A DNA stretch of 43,919 nt, from the NCBI GenBank assembly GCA_016794345.1, contig JAEUKE010000247.1, positions 1 to 43,919 on the forward strand, read 5' to 3'. The translations under genes were made by a program, and so were the position numbers. How positions within the stretch are numbered: position 1 is the stretch's first letter; each line of letters opens with the position of its first letter. Origin of the DNA: Myxococcales bacterium (GTDB lineage: Bacteria > Myxococcota_A > Polyangia > Polyangiales > Polyangiaceae). The notes beneath the pieces are model-generated. The model had not been told where the DNA came from, did no database searches, and worked only from the letters and a program-made list of their open reading frames with translations. Of this stretch, positions 36,043 through 43,919 are shown piece by piece.

Positions 36043-36392
36043 GCGCGCCCGAGGCCGCGCGCGACCGCAGCCTCGCACGCGACGCCGCTGCGACGATTGC
36101 TTTGCTCGCGCTCGTGGGCGGCGCTGCCGGGCTCAGCTTGTGTCGCGGGCGCGGCGCGCCCGACGCCGAGGCGGCCTGCGCTCGTATTCTCGATCGCTAC
36201 GTGGAGATGCGTCAGTTCGCTGCCGACCCGAAGGCGCCGCATCACCTCGTCGAGGAGAAGAAGGAAGACGCGCGCAAGGTCGCGCTGCAGGGCGGCGCCC
36301 TCCTGCGCTGCACGAGCTCGCTCAGCGCAGAGTCGGCCGCTTGCGCCGAGAAAGCGCACTCCGCCGACGAGCTCGAGCGTTGTTTCCCCTGA
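36039..36392 (+). CDS. Four-cysteine membrane-anchored paralogue of the preceding gene
   Basis: This protein is about 117 residues from a TTG start at 36039, whose bases overlap the TGA of the previous gene. A hydrophobic helix at about 19-33 precedes a domain in the same order as its neighbour: Cys (AACARILDR), Cys (LLRC), Cys (AACAEKA) and Cys (ERCFP). Between them are helices, including VEEKKEDARKVA. The alignment suggests tandem duplication. The start codon is uncertain; the next in-frame candidates lack a helix. The products are probably envelope proteins of unknown role. Confidence 0.55.
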   Translation: MSAPEAARDRSLARDAAATIALLALVGGAAGLSLCRGRGAPDAEAACARILDRYVEMRQFAADPKAPHHLVEEKKEDARKVALQGGALLRCTSSLSAESAACAEKAHSADELERCFP

Positions 36393-36481
36393 CTGCGCAC
36401 GAGCCGCTGGCGCGGTAGAAGAATCGTCGTCGCAGGGAGGCCGTTTTTGTTACGCTGCAAGGGGCGCGCGGGCTCCCGCCC

Positions 36482-37783
36482 ATGAAGGTGAACTCACCGC
36501 AGCTCGGCTTCAACAACAACGTCCGTCACAAGGGGCGTGTGTTTCACATCCAGACGGAAGACTCTGGGGTCAAGCACCCGCACATCATCACGCACCTCTT
36601 CGCGGACGGCGGTCGCATCCTCAAGTCGACGAAGACGTCGTACGCCGAGTTCCTCGAGGACCAGGAGCTGCCGAAGAAGGTCCGCGCGCTGATGCAGGAG
36701 CAGCACAAGGCGATGTTCATCGCCCTGCGCGCCGGCAAGTTCGACCACATGATCGACGGCGTGGCCGAGCCCGCCGAAGCAAAGGCGCCGGCCAAGGCCG
36801 AGCAGCCCGCGGACTCGGCGCCGCGCCCGCCGCAGCCGTCGTTGACCAGCGCCACCGAGTACGTCCGCGATCCGGTCGCGCTCGCCGACACGATGCCGAC
36901 GGGCGGGCCCGCGTTGAACCCTCCGCCTGCCTCTCCCGCTGCGCCGCCTGCGCCTGCGCCGCAGCCTGCTGCGGCCGCCGAGCCGCCGCCGATCCCGGAG
37001 CCGGAGCCGCGCGCCGTCGACGTGGAGCCCGCGCCGCTCTCCCCCAAGGCCCGGCTCACACCACCGCCCGCGCGCCAGACGCAGCCTCCTCCGGCGCCGG
37101 CGTCCCAGCCGCAGCAGAGCAACAGGCGCACGGCGCCACCGCCGCCGCCCGCGTTCCGCAACATGATGGGCAGGCCGTCGTCGCCGGACATCCTGGCGCG
37201 CGGCATCCCGCCGTCACGGCCCGCCACCGCCGACCCCACGGCGAGCCGACCGGTCGCGCCCGCGCCGTCCGAGGCGCTCCAGCCGCCGCCCGCTTCACGG
37301 CTCAAGCCGCCCTCAGCGCCGAGCTCGTCACCGGGCCGCCCGCCCGAGCCGCGGCCGGCCGCAGCGGCTGCGCCGCGGTCGCCGCAACAACGGCCGCCGC
37401 TCTCGACCGGGCTCGACCTCGATCTGCAAGCGCTCGAGCTCGCGTCCGAGCAGTCGAACGCGCCCGTCTACCAGCAGGTCCGCGATCTCCCGCCGCCGCC
37501 AGCCGCGGTGTTCAAGGGCTCGTTGCCGGAGAGCACCGCTTACCGCGTCACGGGCAGCGCGAAGCCGCCGCCGATGCCGCGCAAACCGCTGATCGAGGAA
37601 CGAAAGCCCACGCCCGGCGCGAGCCGGTATGCACCCTCTCGGCCCGCTTCGATCTTCGGCAACGCCAAGCCACAAGAAGGCTCGAGCATCTTCGGGGAGG
37701 ACCTGATCAGCGAGAAGAGCCTCGACGAGGTCATCCTCAGCTACCTGGCCGAGGATCTCGAGGGCGGAACCCCCAAGAAATGA
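36482..37783 (+). CDS. Conserved N-domain protein with long Pro/Ala-rich tail
   Basis: This 433-residue protein has a compact head (residues 1-95: FNNNVRHKGRVFHIQTEDSG, then HIITHLFADGGRILKSTKTS, then EQHKAMFIALRAG), which is charged and well mixed and looks like a folded domain. It is followed by about 280 residues of Pro/Ala/Ser-rich, low-complexity sequence. A conserved-looking C-terminal motif closes it (SIFGEDLISEKSLDEVILSY, then LAEDLEGG). There is no signal peptide. The layout suggests a scaffold or regulator binding a partner through its ends. I do not recognise the family. It is preceded by an 89-base gap and followed by the tRNA-Ala promoter. Confidence 0.65.
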   Translation: MKVNSPQLGFNNNVRHKGRVFHIQTEDSGVKHPHIITHLFADGGRILKSTKTSYAEFLEDQELPKKVRALMQEQHKAMFIALRAGKFDHMIDGVAEPAEAKAPAKAEQPADSAPRPPQPSLTSATEYVRDPVALADTMPTGGPALNPPPASPAAPPAPAPQPAAAAEPPPIPEPEPRAVDVEPAPLSPKARLTPPPARQTQPPPAPASQPQQSNRRTAPPPPPAFRNMMGRPSSPDILARGIPPSRPATADPTASRPVAPAPSEALQPPPASRLKPPSAPSSSPGRPPEPRPAAAAAPRSPQQRPPLSTGLDLDLQALELASEQSNAPVYQQVRDLPPPPAAVFKGSLPESTAYRVTGSAKPPPMPRKPLIEERKPTPGASRYAPSRPASIFGNAKPQEGSSIFGEDLISEKSLDEVILSYLAEDLEGGTPKK

Positions 37784-37823
37784 GCCCTGTCAGGCTCCTT
37801 TGCGAGCCGCCGTCACTTTCTGC

Positions 37824-37852
37824 GAGACACGTGACCGCTCAGGCGTTATAGA
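37824..37852 (+). promoter_or_regulatory. Candidate promoter of the tRNA-Ala gene
   Basis: GAGACA (37824-37829) and TATAGA (37847-37852) are separated by 17 bases. Each matches four of six sigma-70 consensus bases. A GC-rich discriminator follows, as in stringently controlled promoters. Transcription would begin about 9 bases before the tRNA. Confidence 0.45.
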
Positions 37853-37867
37853 GCCGACCCGTCGCCC

Positions 37868-37931
<64 letters not shown>

Positions 37932-37943
<12 letters not shown>

Positions 37944-39587
37944 GTGCAACCTATTCGAACCCACGCCCCCGTCGGCGATGGCGAGTAGGTTCAGCGCGTT
38001 GAAGCGGCAGGTCGCCGAGAAGTAGGGCTTGCCCACCTCCGGCACCTGCGGCGTCAGCGTGACCGGCCCGGTCAGGTCGCGGAGCGCGAGCGCGAGCGCA
38101 GCCTTTTCCGTCCGGCTCGCCAGGAGGTCGTTCAGCTTCTTGAGCCGGTCGGCGATCCAGGCTCGCGGCGGAGGGGTGAAGGCGTGGTCCTTTGCTCCCT
38201 CCATCGCGGCCACGTCGGCCGAGAGGGTCTTCACCTGCTCCTCAGCCTGGGCGAGGGCGTCGGCGAGGGCAGGGGTCGCCCGCCCGGACGCGATGAACTC
38301 GATGAAGTGGTGCACCCGGGACTCCGCTCGGCTCAGCTCGAGCTTCTTCAGCCGGAGCTCCTCGGGCACGTGCTTGAAGTGCTCGCGCACCTTCGCGGCT
38401 GTCCTCTCGTAGACGAGCTCCAGGACGTCCGCCTGGAGCACCTCCTCGTTCAAGGCGCCGACGAGCTTCTCCTCGAGGCGCTTGCGCGCGATGAGCACCC
38501 GGTTGTCGCACGACTTTCGCGAAGCGTTGAGGCAGCCGTAGTACCCACTGCCCTTTCCGCTCACGAGCGCCATCGCGCCGCCACAGCTCCCGCACTTCAG
38601 CGCGCCCGACAGCAAGTGCGTCGGGTTCGCCTCGACGTAGCTCCGCTGCGGCGCCTGGGGTGCACGCTTGGCTGGCCGGATCGGAAAAGCGCGATCGATC
38701 TGGCTCCACCGCTTCTGCGCGGCCGCCCAGATCTCGTCCGTGATGATCCGCATTTCGGGGCGGTGCTGCGTGACCCACTCCTCCTTCGCGCGCTCGACCT
38801 TCTTTCGCTTTCCCGAAAGCGGATCTTTCACGTGCGTGCTGCGGTTCCAAACGTACTTGCCGGTGTACTTCTCATCCTTGAGGATCCGCGAGATCGTCGA
38901 GACGTTCCACCCACCCCTCAGCCTCGTCTTCGTTGGCACCCCCTCGTCGTTCAGCTCGCCCGCGATCTTCGTGATCGCCTTGCCCTCCACGAAGTGCGCG
39001 AAGATGCGCTGCACGATCCGAGCGTCTTCCGGGATCACCACGAGCTTGAACCCGTCTGCGCGCAGCCGCCCTTTCTTGTCGAGCTTCGTCTGGCCGTCCG
39101 GAACGCTCTTGTAGCCGTAGCCCTTCGCGCCCATCGAGAAGCCGCGAAGCACCTGGCCCATCTGCCCGCGGTGCGTCTTCTTCTTGAGGTCCGTCAGGTA
39201 GAGCTCGTTGATGATGCCTCGGAACTGGTAAGCGACCTTCGCGTGCTCCTCACGCATGTCGAGCCCGTCGCTCACCGAGATCAGGCTCACGCCCCAGTAC
39301 TGGAAGAGACAGAGCAGCGTGTTGAAGTACTGGTTGTCGCGCGACAGGCGCGACGAGTCGTCGACCAGCAGAGCCTCGAACTGCTTCGCCTCCGCGGCGG
39401 CCTTCAGCGCCTCGAGCCCGGGCCGAGCACGCACCGAGCCCGACTGCGCCTCGTCGAAGTAGATGTGCTCCGAGAGGATCGTGATGTCGCCGCGCATCGC
39501 GAACTCTCTACAGACCCGGATCTGATCCTCGATGCTCTGCTCCCGCTGGTTCTCGCTCGAGAACCTCGCGTAGACCGCTGCCCGCAT
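37932..39587 (-). CDS. Large serine recombinase / integrase
   Basis: This 551-residue large serine recombinase has a resolvase domain at 1-150 with YARFS (Ser10 is the probable nucleophile) and RLSRD near 80-84. A recombinase domain follows at about 155-285 (GYGYK; EGKAITKIAGELNDEGVP; IL..EKYTGKYVWN). Next come a zinc ribbon with Cys332, Cys335, Cys352 and Cys360, then a coiled coil at about 405-470. It integrates and, with a partner factor, excises DNA. ATG 39587 has AAGGAGG 6 bases upstream. The stop, TGA, lies within the tRNA-Ala acceptor arm, so the last four codons are tRNA sequence. It is complete and without frameshift. Confidence 0.95.
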
Positions 39588-39714
39588 CGCTCGCCTCCTT
39601 CTGCGCCTTGATGAACTCGGCGGCGAGGAGCTCTGCGAGGACGTCGACGAACTCGACCATCTCCGACGAAACGACCGCCTCGCCCTTCCCCTCGAGCTTC
39701 GCCGCTGCACCCAT
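39508..39714 (-). CDS. Small ORF preceding the recombinase, probably leaderless
   Basis: The 68-codon ORF starts at ATG 39714, about 8 bases after a candidate -10 box, so the message would have almost no leader. The first 40 residues contain a helical stretch (SSEMVEFVDVLAELLAAEFI). The last 26 codons overlap the start of the recombinase, and its codons contain the AAGGAGG ribosome-binding site of the recombinase. Translation of this ORF may thus affect recombinase translation. I recall similar small ORFs before serine recombinases in other elements but cannot prove relation. Confidence 0.5.
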   Translation of the reverse strand: MGAAAKLEGKGEAVVSSEMVEFVDVLAELLAAEFIKAQKEASDAGSGLREVLEREPAGAEHRGSDPGL

Positions 39715-39722
39715 GCGCAGCT

Positions 39723-39750
39723 ATAATAGAGATTGTGTATTAGACCGCAA
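39723..39750 (-). promoter_or_regulatory. Candidate promoter of the small ORF and recombinase
   Basis: On the minus strand TTGCGG (39750-39745) and TATTAT (39728-39723) are separated by 16 bases in an AT-rich patch that stands out in this GC-rich DNA. The -10 matches five of six consensus bases. The plus strand of the patch also reads TATAAT at 39722-39727, so direction is not certain. Confidence 0.5.
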
Positions 39751-39753
39751 GCC

Positions 39754-40287
39754 CTATCCGAGCACGCGTCGCGCGATCCGCGTGAGGTCGACCTGGAGCC
39801 GCGCGTCGTACGATCGGGGCAGCTCGTCGAGTAGTTCGACGCGCGGTCGGGCGGTGGGGTCGTGCGCGGGGTCGGCGATCGCACGGAGCAGGAGCGGGCG
39901 GCGGAGCTTCCCGCCGCGGGCGCTGAAGACGATGAACTGGCCGTCGTAGAGGTCCAGGCCGAGCTCGAGACCGTCGTCGACGAGGACCGCGGGGATCTCG
40001 AAGGAAGGCAAAGCCTTCTTCGTGGCGCGCTCAAACGAGCGGAGCAGGCGGATCACGAAGGCCGTGGTTGCTACGGGGATTTCGAGCTTGCGGAGAGCGA
40101 GCGCCACACCGAACTCGAACAGGTTGCGGTCCGAGAACTCCCGATGTCTCCCTCTCCCAGACGTGTCGGCGAAGTCCGGCTCGATCACGCCCTTCTCGCA
40201 CAGGTGGATCAGAATGTGCTGCGGCACGCCGAGGCGCAGTTGCACCTCCTTCAGCGTAGTCGGCTTGCCGCTCGATATGATGGCCAT
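39754..40287 (-). CDS. MerR-like helix-turn-helix regulator
   Basis: This 177-residue protein has an N-terminal winged helix: TLKEVQLRLGVPQHILIHLC (about 11-30), then a wing with GRGRHREFSDRNLFEFGVAL and KLEI, the MerR pattern. The rest (about 75-177) is an unassigned strand-rich domain with no cysteine sensor motif. It lies 39 bases upstream of the small ORF and recombinase, on the same strand. It could control their promoter or serve as excision factor; both are inference. The ATG at 40287 has only a weak ribosome-binding site. Confidence 0.75.
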   Translation of the reverse strand: MAIISSGKPTTLKEVQLRLGVPQHILIHLCEKGVIEPDFADTSGRGRHREFSDRNLFEFGVALALRKLEIPVATTAFVIRLLRSFERATKKALPSFEIPAVLVDDGLELGLDLYDGQFIVFSARGGKLRRPLLLRAIADPAHDPTARPRVELLDELPRSYDARLQVDLTRIARRVLG

Positions 40288-40317
40288 CGTCCATCAGCAG
40301 GGGTTCGCGACCGAGCC

Positions 40318-40707
40318 TTAAGGCCCTTGAACTACCTGGGCGCACGGACCCCGTGTCACGGCCGTCTCACGCGCCAGCGTGGCATACCGCTGCCGAGCGA
40401 CCCTTGCGTAATCACCCGGATGCGCCGCTTCGATAGCCCGAATGTCGTTCTGATACGCGGCTAGCGCCGGCCGAAGCGGCAAACGCAAGTCCTGCTCCGA
40501 AGGGTGTTCACGATTCCATAAGAGCGCGACGTCCAACAGAAGCCTCTCGGACTTTGGACTTGGGGGGGGTGGTCGCATGAGGGAATGCAGCTCAGTCAAA
40601 TGGGCTGAGTCCAGGGTAACGTGCCCTGCTCGGGCCACGAGACACTCGGCGGCTTCGGGCCTGCCATCACAGGCAGTCAAGAGAAACCCAGTGACAGGCG
40701 CAAGCAT
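40318..40707 (-). CDS. Small lipoprotein, last gene of protease operon
   Basis: This 129-residue protein is read from ATG 40707, which has AGGA 8 bases upstream and starts a short lipoprotein signal ending FLLTAC (Cys13). An alternative ATG at 40740 would overlap the upstream gene. The mature part is helical, with Arg/Glu/Ala-rich segments (AAYQNDIRAIEAAHPGDYA) and a Cys in EAAECLVA. Function is unknown. It follows the next lipoprotein gene by 10 bases, and the MerR-like gene starts 30 bases after its stop. Confidence 0.6.
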   Translation of the reverse strand: MLAPVTGFLLTACDGRPEAAECLVARAGHVTLDSAHLTELHSLMRPPPPSPKSERLLLDVALLWNREHPSEQDLRLPLRPALAAYQNDIRAIEAAHPGDYARVARQRYATLARETAVTRGPCAQVVQGP

Positions 40708-40717
40708 GCGACGGATC

Positions 40718-41158
40718 CTAGTCCAGGCAGGTGCAGACATCGGCTGTCCCGGAAGCACACGACACGAAACCAATCGGCGGCTTATTCGCCGCCACGGCAT
40801 AGCGCCCTTCGGGAACGTCACGACGCCATGTTCCCGGAGCGGTGAACTCCCCCCCAGGCGGTAGCCAGCCACAGATGGCGGTGGGGATTCCCGTCTCGCA
40901 GACCAACTCTTCGAATAGCGTTGCCTGCAACCAGCTGCAGCCCGCAGCCATACACTCGGCTTCTGTCAGGTAGTCGAGGCACGCCTCCGGGTCCGAGATG
41001 CGGCCCCCCCCATTCCCTCCGTTTCCGGAAGCGGATGCAGTTCCCGTGCTCGTGCTGGCGACGGTTGAGCCACCGCCCGTTCCGTCGCTTCCGGAGGGAC
41101 CACAGGCCGCGAGACACGCGACAAGCGAAACGGCGTGACGAGTCCGCGAGGCTTCCAT
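40718..41158 (-). CDS. Cysteine-rich small lipoprotein
   Basis: This 146-residue protein has a signal ending CLAAC (Cys19). A Gly/Ser/Thr linker of about 30 residues follows. A domain of about 90 residues carries eight cysteines, including CLDYLTEAECMAAGCSW and the final VCTCLD. Such tightly spaced cysteines suggest a disulphide-knotted domain. ATG 41158 has AGGAG 9 bases upstream. The gene is 12 bases after the protease stop, so the two are cotranscribed. It may be a substrate, inhibitor or partner of the protease; this is inference. Confidence 0.7.
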   Translation of the reverse strand: MEASRTRHAVSLVACLAACGPSGSDGTGGGSTVASTSTGTASASGNGGNGGGRISDPEACLDYLTEAECMAAGCSWLQATLFEELVCETGIPTAICGWLPPGGEFTAPGTWRRDVPEGRYAVAANKPPIGFVSCASGTADVCTCLD

Positions 41159-41170
41159 GGTTAATCGCTC

Positions 41171-43531
41171 CTATTGCGGTGTTTCATCATCTCGGACCGT
41201 TGAGTAATAGCAAAATAGCTTCGCGCTTGCGCCCTGCGTCGGGTGGATCCACTGCGGCGACAATTCGACGCGCGCACATCGATTCGCCAGCGTAGTCGCC
41301 GGCTGCTCGTAGGCGACTTGCCGCTTGAAATCGAGTTGGTTGTCGGTGCGCGTGGACTGAAGCGCGCCGAGGGTCGTGCACGAGGTCCCCGAACCGGGAG
41401 CGTACAACTTCAGCGTGAGATCAACGTCGCTGATGTCGACCTTTGGTGGCGACATGTCTTCCGCATTGAACATGACGCACTTGAGAAGGTTGGCATTACT
41501 CGGCATCGAACTGGACCAGAGGGTAGCGGACCAGTTGCCAGCGCCGCTGGAAAACTGAAGCGAATACTGAGCCGTCCCCAATGCACCCAGCCCCCCGCCG
41601 GTGCCGAGGAGGCGGAGTCGGATCTTGCCCAGACCGTAAACATCATTGGAGCCCTGGGTGCTCTGCGTAAGGCCGAGGAGCGCGTGCTCGAAATAGCGAT
41701 CCGTCATGGCAAGCATCAGCGTATACATCCAACCGGGGCTATTGATCCACGAGTTGAATTGGGTATTGAGATACTGATCCTTGACCAGCGCGGCGAGCCC
41801 TGCAACGTGGGGCGCCGCCATGCTGGTCCCGTTCGCCGCGCCCGAAACGACCGTGCCGTAGGTCCCCTGGTTGTTGGTGGTGCCAGATATCCCATCCGGG
41901 GCCAGACCGGCAATGATGCTCACAGCACCTGACTGCGTCACGCCATTGACCTGCACATCCATGCCACCCAATCGATAGTCGCAATGGTCCCACTCGCAAG
42001 CGTTGAAGGAGGCGTTGCATGCACCAACAGAAGAGTCGTACGCGTTAACCGCGAAAGCCTTCATCGTATCTGCCGGCGACTGGACGCTACACGTGGTCCA
42101 GTCGGGCATGCAATTGCCTTGGCTGTCGCGGTTGTTCCCTGCGGACAGGACGACAAACACTCCATCGTCGAATGCGTCTTCCAGCGCCTGTTCGACGGGC
42201 AGGGTCGCGGCTGCTGCGCAGCTGGAGCCACCCACGCTCCATGAGCCGTTGAAGATATCCACGTGCCGATTGGCAGCGTCCACCAGCGAATCGGTGGCGG
42301 CTCGCGAATCCAAAGTGGCATCCTGCGAAATGTCGAAATAGATGAGACGCGATTCCGGCGCCATGCCGGAATGGTCCTGTTCCCAACTCGAAGTGTGGCC
42401 GAAGTTCCAGTTGGGGTCGCCTACCGGGAAGCTGTCTGCCTGACCATCCTCGTAGTCACCGAGTGCGATCGAGGTTACCGTCGTTCCGTGCCCCGGCTGG
42501 GTGTCCGAGTCTGCGTAGTCAGGCTGAAATCCCAGACACCAATCGCCGTTGCCGTTTCCGTCGTAGCAGGAGAACCTCTCGATTAAGCGACTGGAGCCGC
42601 TGCAGTTGGTTGATGAGCTGAACAGGAAGCAGGCCTCGTCCTCGAGCCGGGTATCGGCGATGGCTAGGGTGACTGCGCCGAAGTTATGCCGAGCCGGATT
42701 CGACTTGTAGCCGGTATAGCCTTGAGCATGGAATCGATCGGCACCAATTCTCGCATCAGAACGCCCGTCTCCGAGCGCCCAGTGAAAGCCGCCCTCATGA
42801 AGGGGTGCGAGATAGATACTGAGGACATCGTCGCGATTCATCAACGCGGGCAGCGCAGAGCGCGGGACGGCTATCAAGAGCCAACCCGAACGACTCCCTG
42901 TCTGAAGCACGGTCCCCTTTAGGGCTGCAACTTCCTCGACGAGTGCCGCAGCCTTGGCTTGAAACTCGCTCTCGCGGGCCGACAGTGCGTCGTCACGTGC
43001 CGCCGAGGCTAGCGCGATGTCCTCGGCTGACAAGAGAAAGGGGGGATGAAGTGGGATACGCGCAGGTAGGAGCCCGCGAATGTTGATCGAGACTGTGACC
43101 TCCTCGTCAGGATCACCTGCGAGATCAGCGACGAGTAGAGGATCGATGGCTATTGGCGATGCTTCAGTGCTGTAGTCGGCCAACGCGGTGTTCGGCGTTG
43201 CGACAATCCGGTAACCCTCCTCCACGGTCTCCGGGCCAGTCGGCATCGTCCACATCTGCTCGTGATAAAGCGTCGCCTCGTCCATGTACAGCCAGGGGCG
43301 AGCTACTCGAGCCCAGATCTCGTCCGTAATCTCACCCTGTACCGACGACTCGACTACCTCGTCCCCAGTGACGGTCCGTACACTCTCATAAACGATCGTT
43401 GGCTCCTCGAGCGCTTGGTCGAAGGAGAAGAGCGCCTGCGATGACCGGCGCATGCCCTCGTCCTCCACGCCGCATGCTGCAATCACGAGTCCCAGCAAAC
43501 AGAAGGGAGAGGAGCGGGAGAACGAATTCAT
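41171..43531 (-). CDS. Lipid-anchored subtilisin-like (S8) serine peptidase
   Basis: This 786-residue protein has a lipobox VIAAC (Cys20) and a non-catalytic region of about 270 residues. The S8 domain spans about 280-600: Asp293 in IADTRL, His348 in PGHGTTV, AGNN at 464-467 (oxyanion hole) and Ser570 in GTSMAAPHVAG, so the triad is complete. About 18 cysteines lie in the protein, several in the S8 domain. A C-terminal region of about 180 residues is rich in strands. ATG 43531 has AAGGA 10 bases upstream. GC is lower than the host (52% and 58% in sampled lines). It should be exposed on the outer membrane or in the periplasm. Confidence 0.93.
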   Translation of the reverse strand: MNSFSRSSPFCLLGLVIAACGVEDEGMRRSSQALFSFDQALEEPTIVYESVRTVTGDEVVESSVQGEITDEIWARVARPWLYMDEATLYHEQMWTMPTGPETVEEGYRIVATPNTALADYSTEASPIAIDPLLVADLAGDPDEEVTVSINIRGLLPARIPLHPPFLLSAEDIALASAARDDALSARESEFQAKAAALVEEVAALKGTVLQTGSRSGWLLIAVPRSALPALMNRDDVLSIYLAPLHEGGFHWALGDGRSDARIGADRFHAQGYTGYKSNPARHNFGAVTLAIADTRLEDEACFLFSSSTNCSGSSRLIERFSCYDGNGNGDWCLGFQPDYADSDTQPGHGTTVTSIALGDYEDGQADSFPVGDPNWNFGHTSSWEQDHSGMAPESRLIYFDISQDATLDSRAATDSLVDAANRHVDIFNGSWSVGGSSCAAAATLPVEQALEDAFDDGVFVVLSAGNNRDSQGNCMPDWTTCSVQSPADTMKAFAVNAYDSSVGACNASFNACEWDHCDYRLGGMDVQVNGVTQSGAVSIIAGLAPDGISGTTNNQGTYGTVVSGAANGTSMAAPHVAGLAALVKDQYLNTQFNSWINSPGWMYTLMLAMTDRYFEHALLGLTQSTQGSNDVYGLGKIRLRLLGTGGGLGALGTAQYSLQFSSGAGNWSATLWSSSMPSNANLLKCVMFNAEDMSPPKVDISDVDLTLKLYAPGSGTSCTTLGALQSTRTDNQLDFKRQVAYEQPATTLANRCARVELSPQWIHPTQGASAKLFCYYSTVRDDETPQ

Positions 43532-43616
43532 CGATGGTCATCCTTGGGCATGAGGCGTGACTCTTCTCGGCTAACCAGCTAGGGCCCTAACCTAACTCGA
43601 AGGAAGTCGTCGCTAG

Positions 43617-43820
43617 CTAGGGGTTCACGTGTCCGCAGGGCCCGAGTTCCACACCGGCACTCTTCATTAACTCGTTCATCTCCGCGCGGGCCGCCGCGGC
43701 AGCCCCAAGCGTCGGTCCCGGATGGTCCCGACGTACCCTCCCCCGAAACTTCCGGTGGCAGCCCAAAGCCTCATCTAGATTACAGCAGGTAGCAGTTGAC
43801 GTGATCGAGGTGGCGTGATC
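43617..43820 (-). pseudogene. Possible protein remnant in the intergenic gap
   Basis: The minus strand has an open frame of 68 codons between an upstream TGA (43821-43823) and TAG (43617-43619), with no ATG near its start. It reads like a real protein tail, with HRKFRGRVRRDHPG, AEMNELMKSAG and VELGPCGHVNP. The rest of the 299-base gap (43532-43830) holds nothing else I recognise apart from the protease ribosome-binding site. In GC-rich DNA such frames occur by chance, so this is weak. Confidence 0.2.
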
Positions 43821-43830
43821 TCAGAGGGAA

Positions 43831-43919
43831 ATGAACGCGGTTACACCGCTCGGCGTGCGGCAAGCGATCGTTCGGCTTCACCAGCAGGGCCGGACGTACT
43901 CGGAGATCGCCGAGCTGCT
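43831..43919 (+). CDS. Helix-turn-helix protein, probable transposase (N-terminus only)
   Basis: Twenty-nine codons from ATG 43831 to the window edge read VRQAIVRLHQQGRTYSEIAE in the middle, a typical helix-turn-helix start as in IS630-like transposases and related proteins. AGAGGGAA lies just before the ATG. The rest is outside the window, so the family cannot be confirmed. Confidence 0.5.
   Translation, partial: MNAVTPLGVRQAIVRLHQQGRTYSEIAEL

Noticed and set aside
38184..39611. Plus-strand open frame opposite the recombinase
   Set aside because: The recombinase has all domains and a strong ribosome-binding site; this frame has neither.
43617..43820. Counting the 68-codon frame as a normal gene
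   Set aside because: No ATG, GTG or ribosome-binding site near its start, so it was listed only as a low-confidence remnant.
40000..43919. attR copy of the tRNA-Ala 3' end
   Set aside because: Looked for TTCGATTCCCC and CAGCTCCACCA; only an eight-base TCCACCAG match near 42281 was found, which is chance-level.

Overview
The window looks like chromosomal DNA of a myxobacterium, probably of the Polyangiales or Sorangium side of the Myxococcota. This is inference from very high GC (about 70% in a sampled line of the kinase gene at 2041-2100), a eukaryote-like Ser/Thr kinase beside TPR/PEGA proteins, many lipoproteins whose cysteine is followed by Gly/Ser/Thr-rich linkers, FG-GAP repeat proteins and many genes of no recognisable family. 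It is a Gram-negative organism with an outer membrane.

Layout. 1-2.7 kb: a PrkA-type kinase gene followed by a dienelactone hydrolase cut by the window edge. 2.8-9.98 kb: a secreted protein, a coupled KefF/KefG-like oxidoreductase and Kef antiporter pair, an M15-like (DUF882) protein, a small zinc-ribbon membrane protein, Sua5/TsaC, and a lipoprotein. 10-13.7 kb (minus): lipoproteins, a small protein with two PARP-type zinc fingers, and an EamA-type membrane protein. 13.7-29 kb: a housekeeping backbone on the minus strand in the order prs, rplY, pth, rpsF, rpsR, rplI, dnaB. It is interrupted twice: by a plus-strand block of five genes at 15.4-22 kb (barrel-like protein, c-heme lipoprotein, Ser/Thr kinase, TPR/PEGA protein, FG-GAP protein), and by cell-wall genes at 24.9-28 kb (extensin-like/M15 protein, L,D-transpeptidase, lipoprotein). 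29-37.8 kb: ribF, a DUF4912 protein, a DsbD-like CcdA-thioredoxin protein coupled to a lipoprotein, TPR and small cysteine-patterned proteins, and a protein with a conserved head and a long Pro/Ala-rich tail.

37.8-43.9 kb is the accessory part. A complete tRNA-Ala(GGC) is followed by a large serine recombinase read towards the tRNA. The last codons of the recombinase lie inside the tRNA acceptor arm, the signature of an element integrated at a tRNA 3' end. Behind the recombinase come a small probably leaderless ORF, a MerR-like regulator, and a three-gene operon for a lipid-anchored subtilisin-like protease and two small lipoproteins. The protease operon has clearly lower GC (52% and 58% in two sampled lines). 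The window ends in the first 29 codons of a helix-turn-helix protein, probably a transposase. No attR repeat was found, so the element probably runs beyond the window.

The best candidates for something undescribed are the stand-alone double PARP-finger protein (10415-10960), the kinase/c-heme/PEGA/FG-GAP block (15383-21954), the lipoprotein-protease cargo (40318-43531), and the tandem four-cysteine paralogues (35746-36392). No rRNA, CRISPR array or replication origin was seen.
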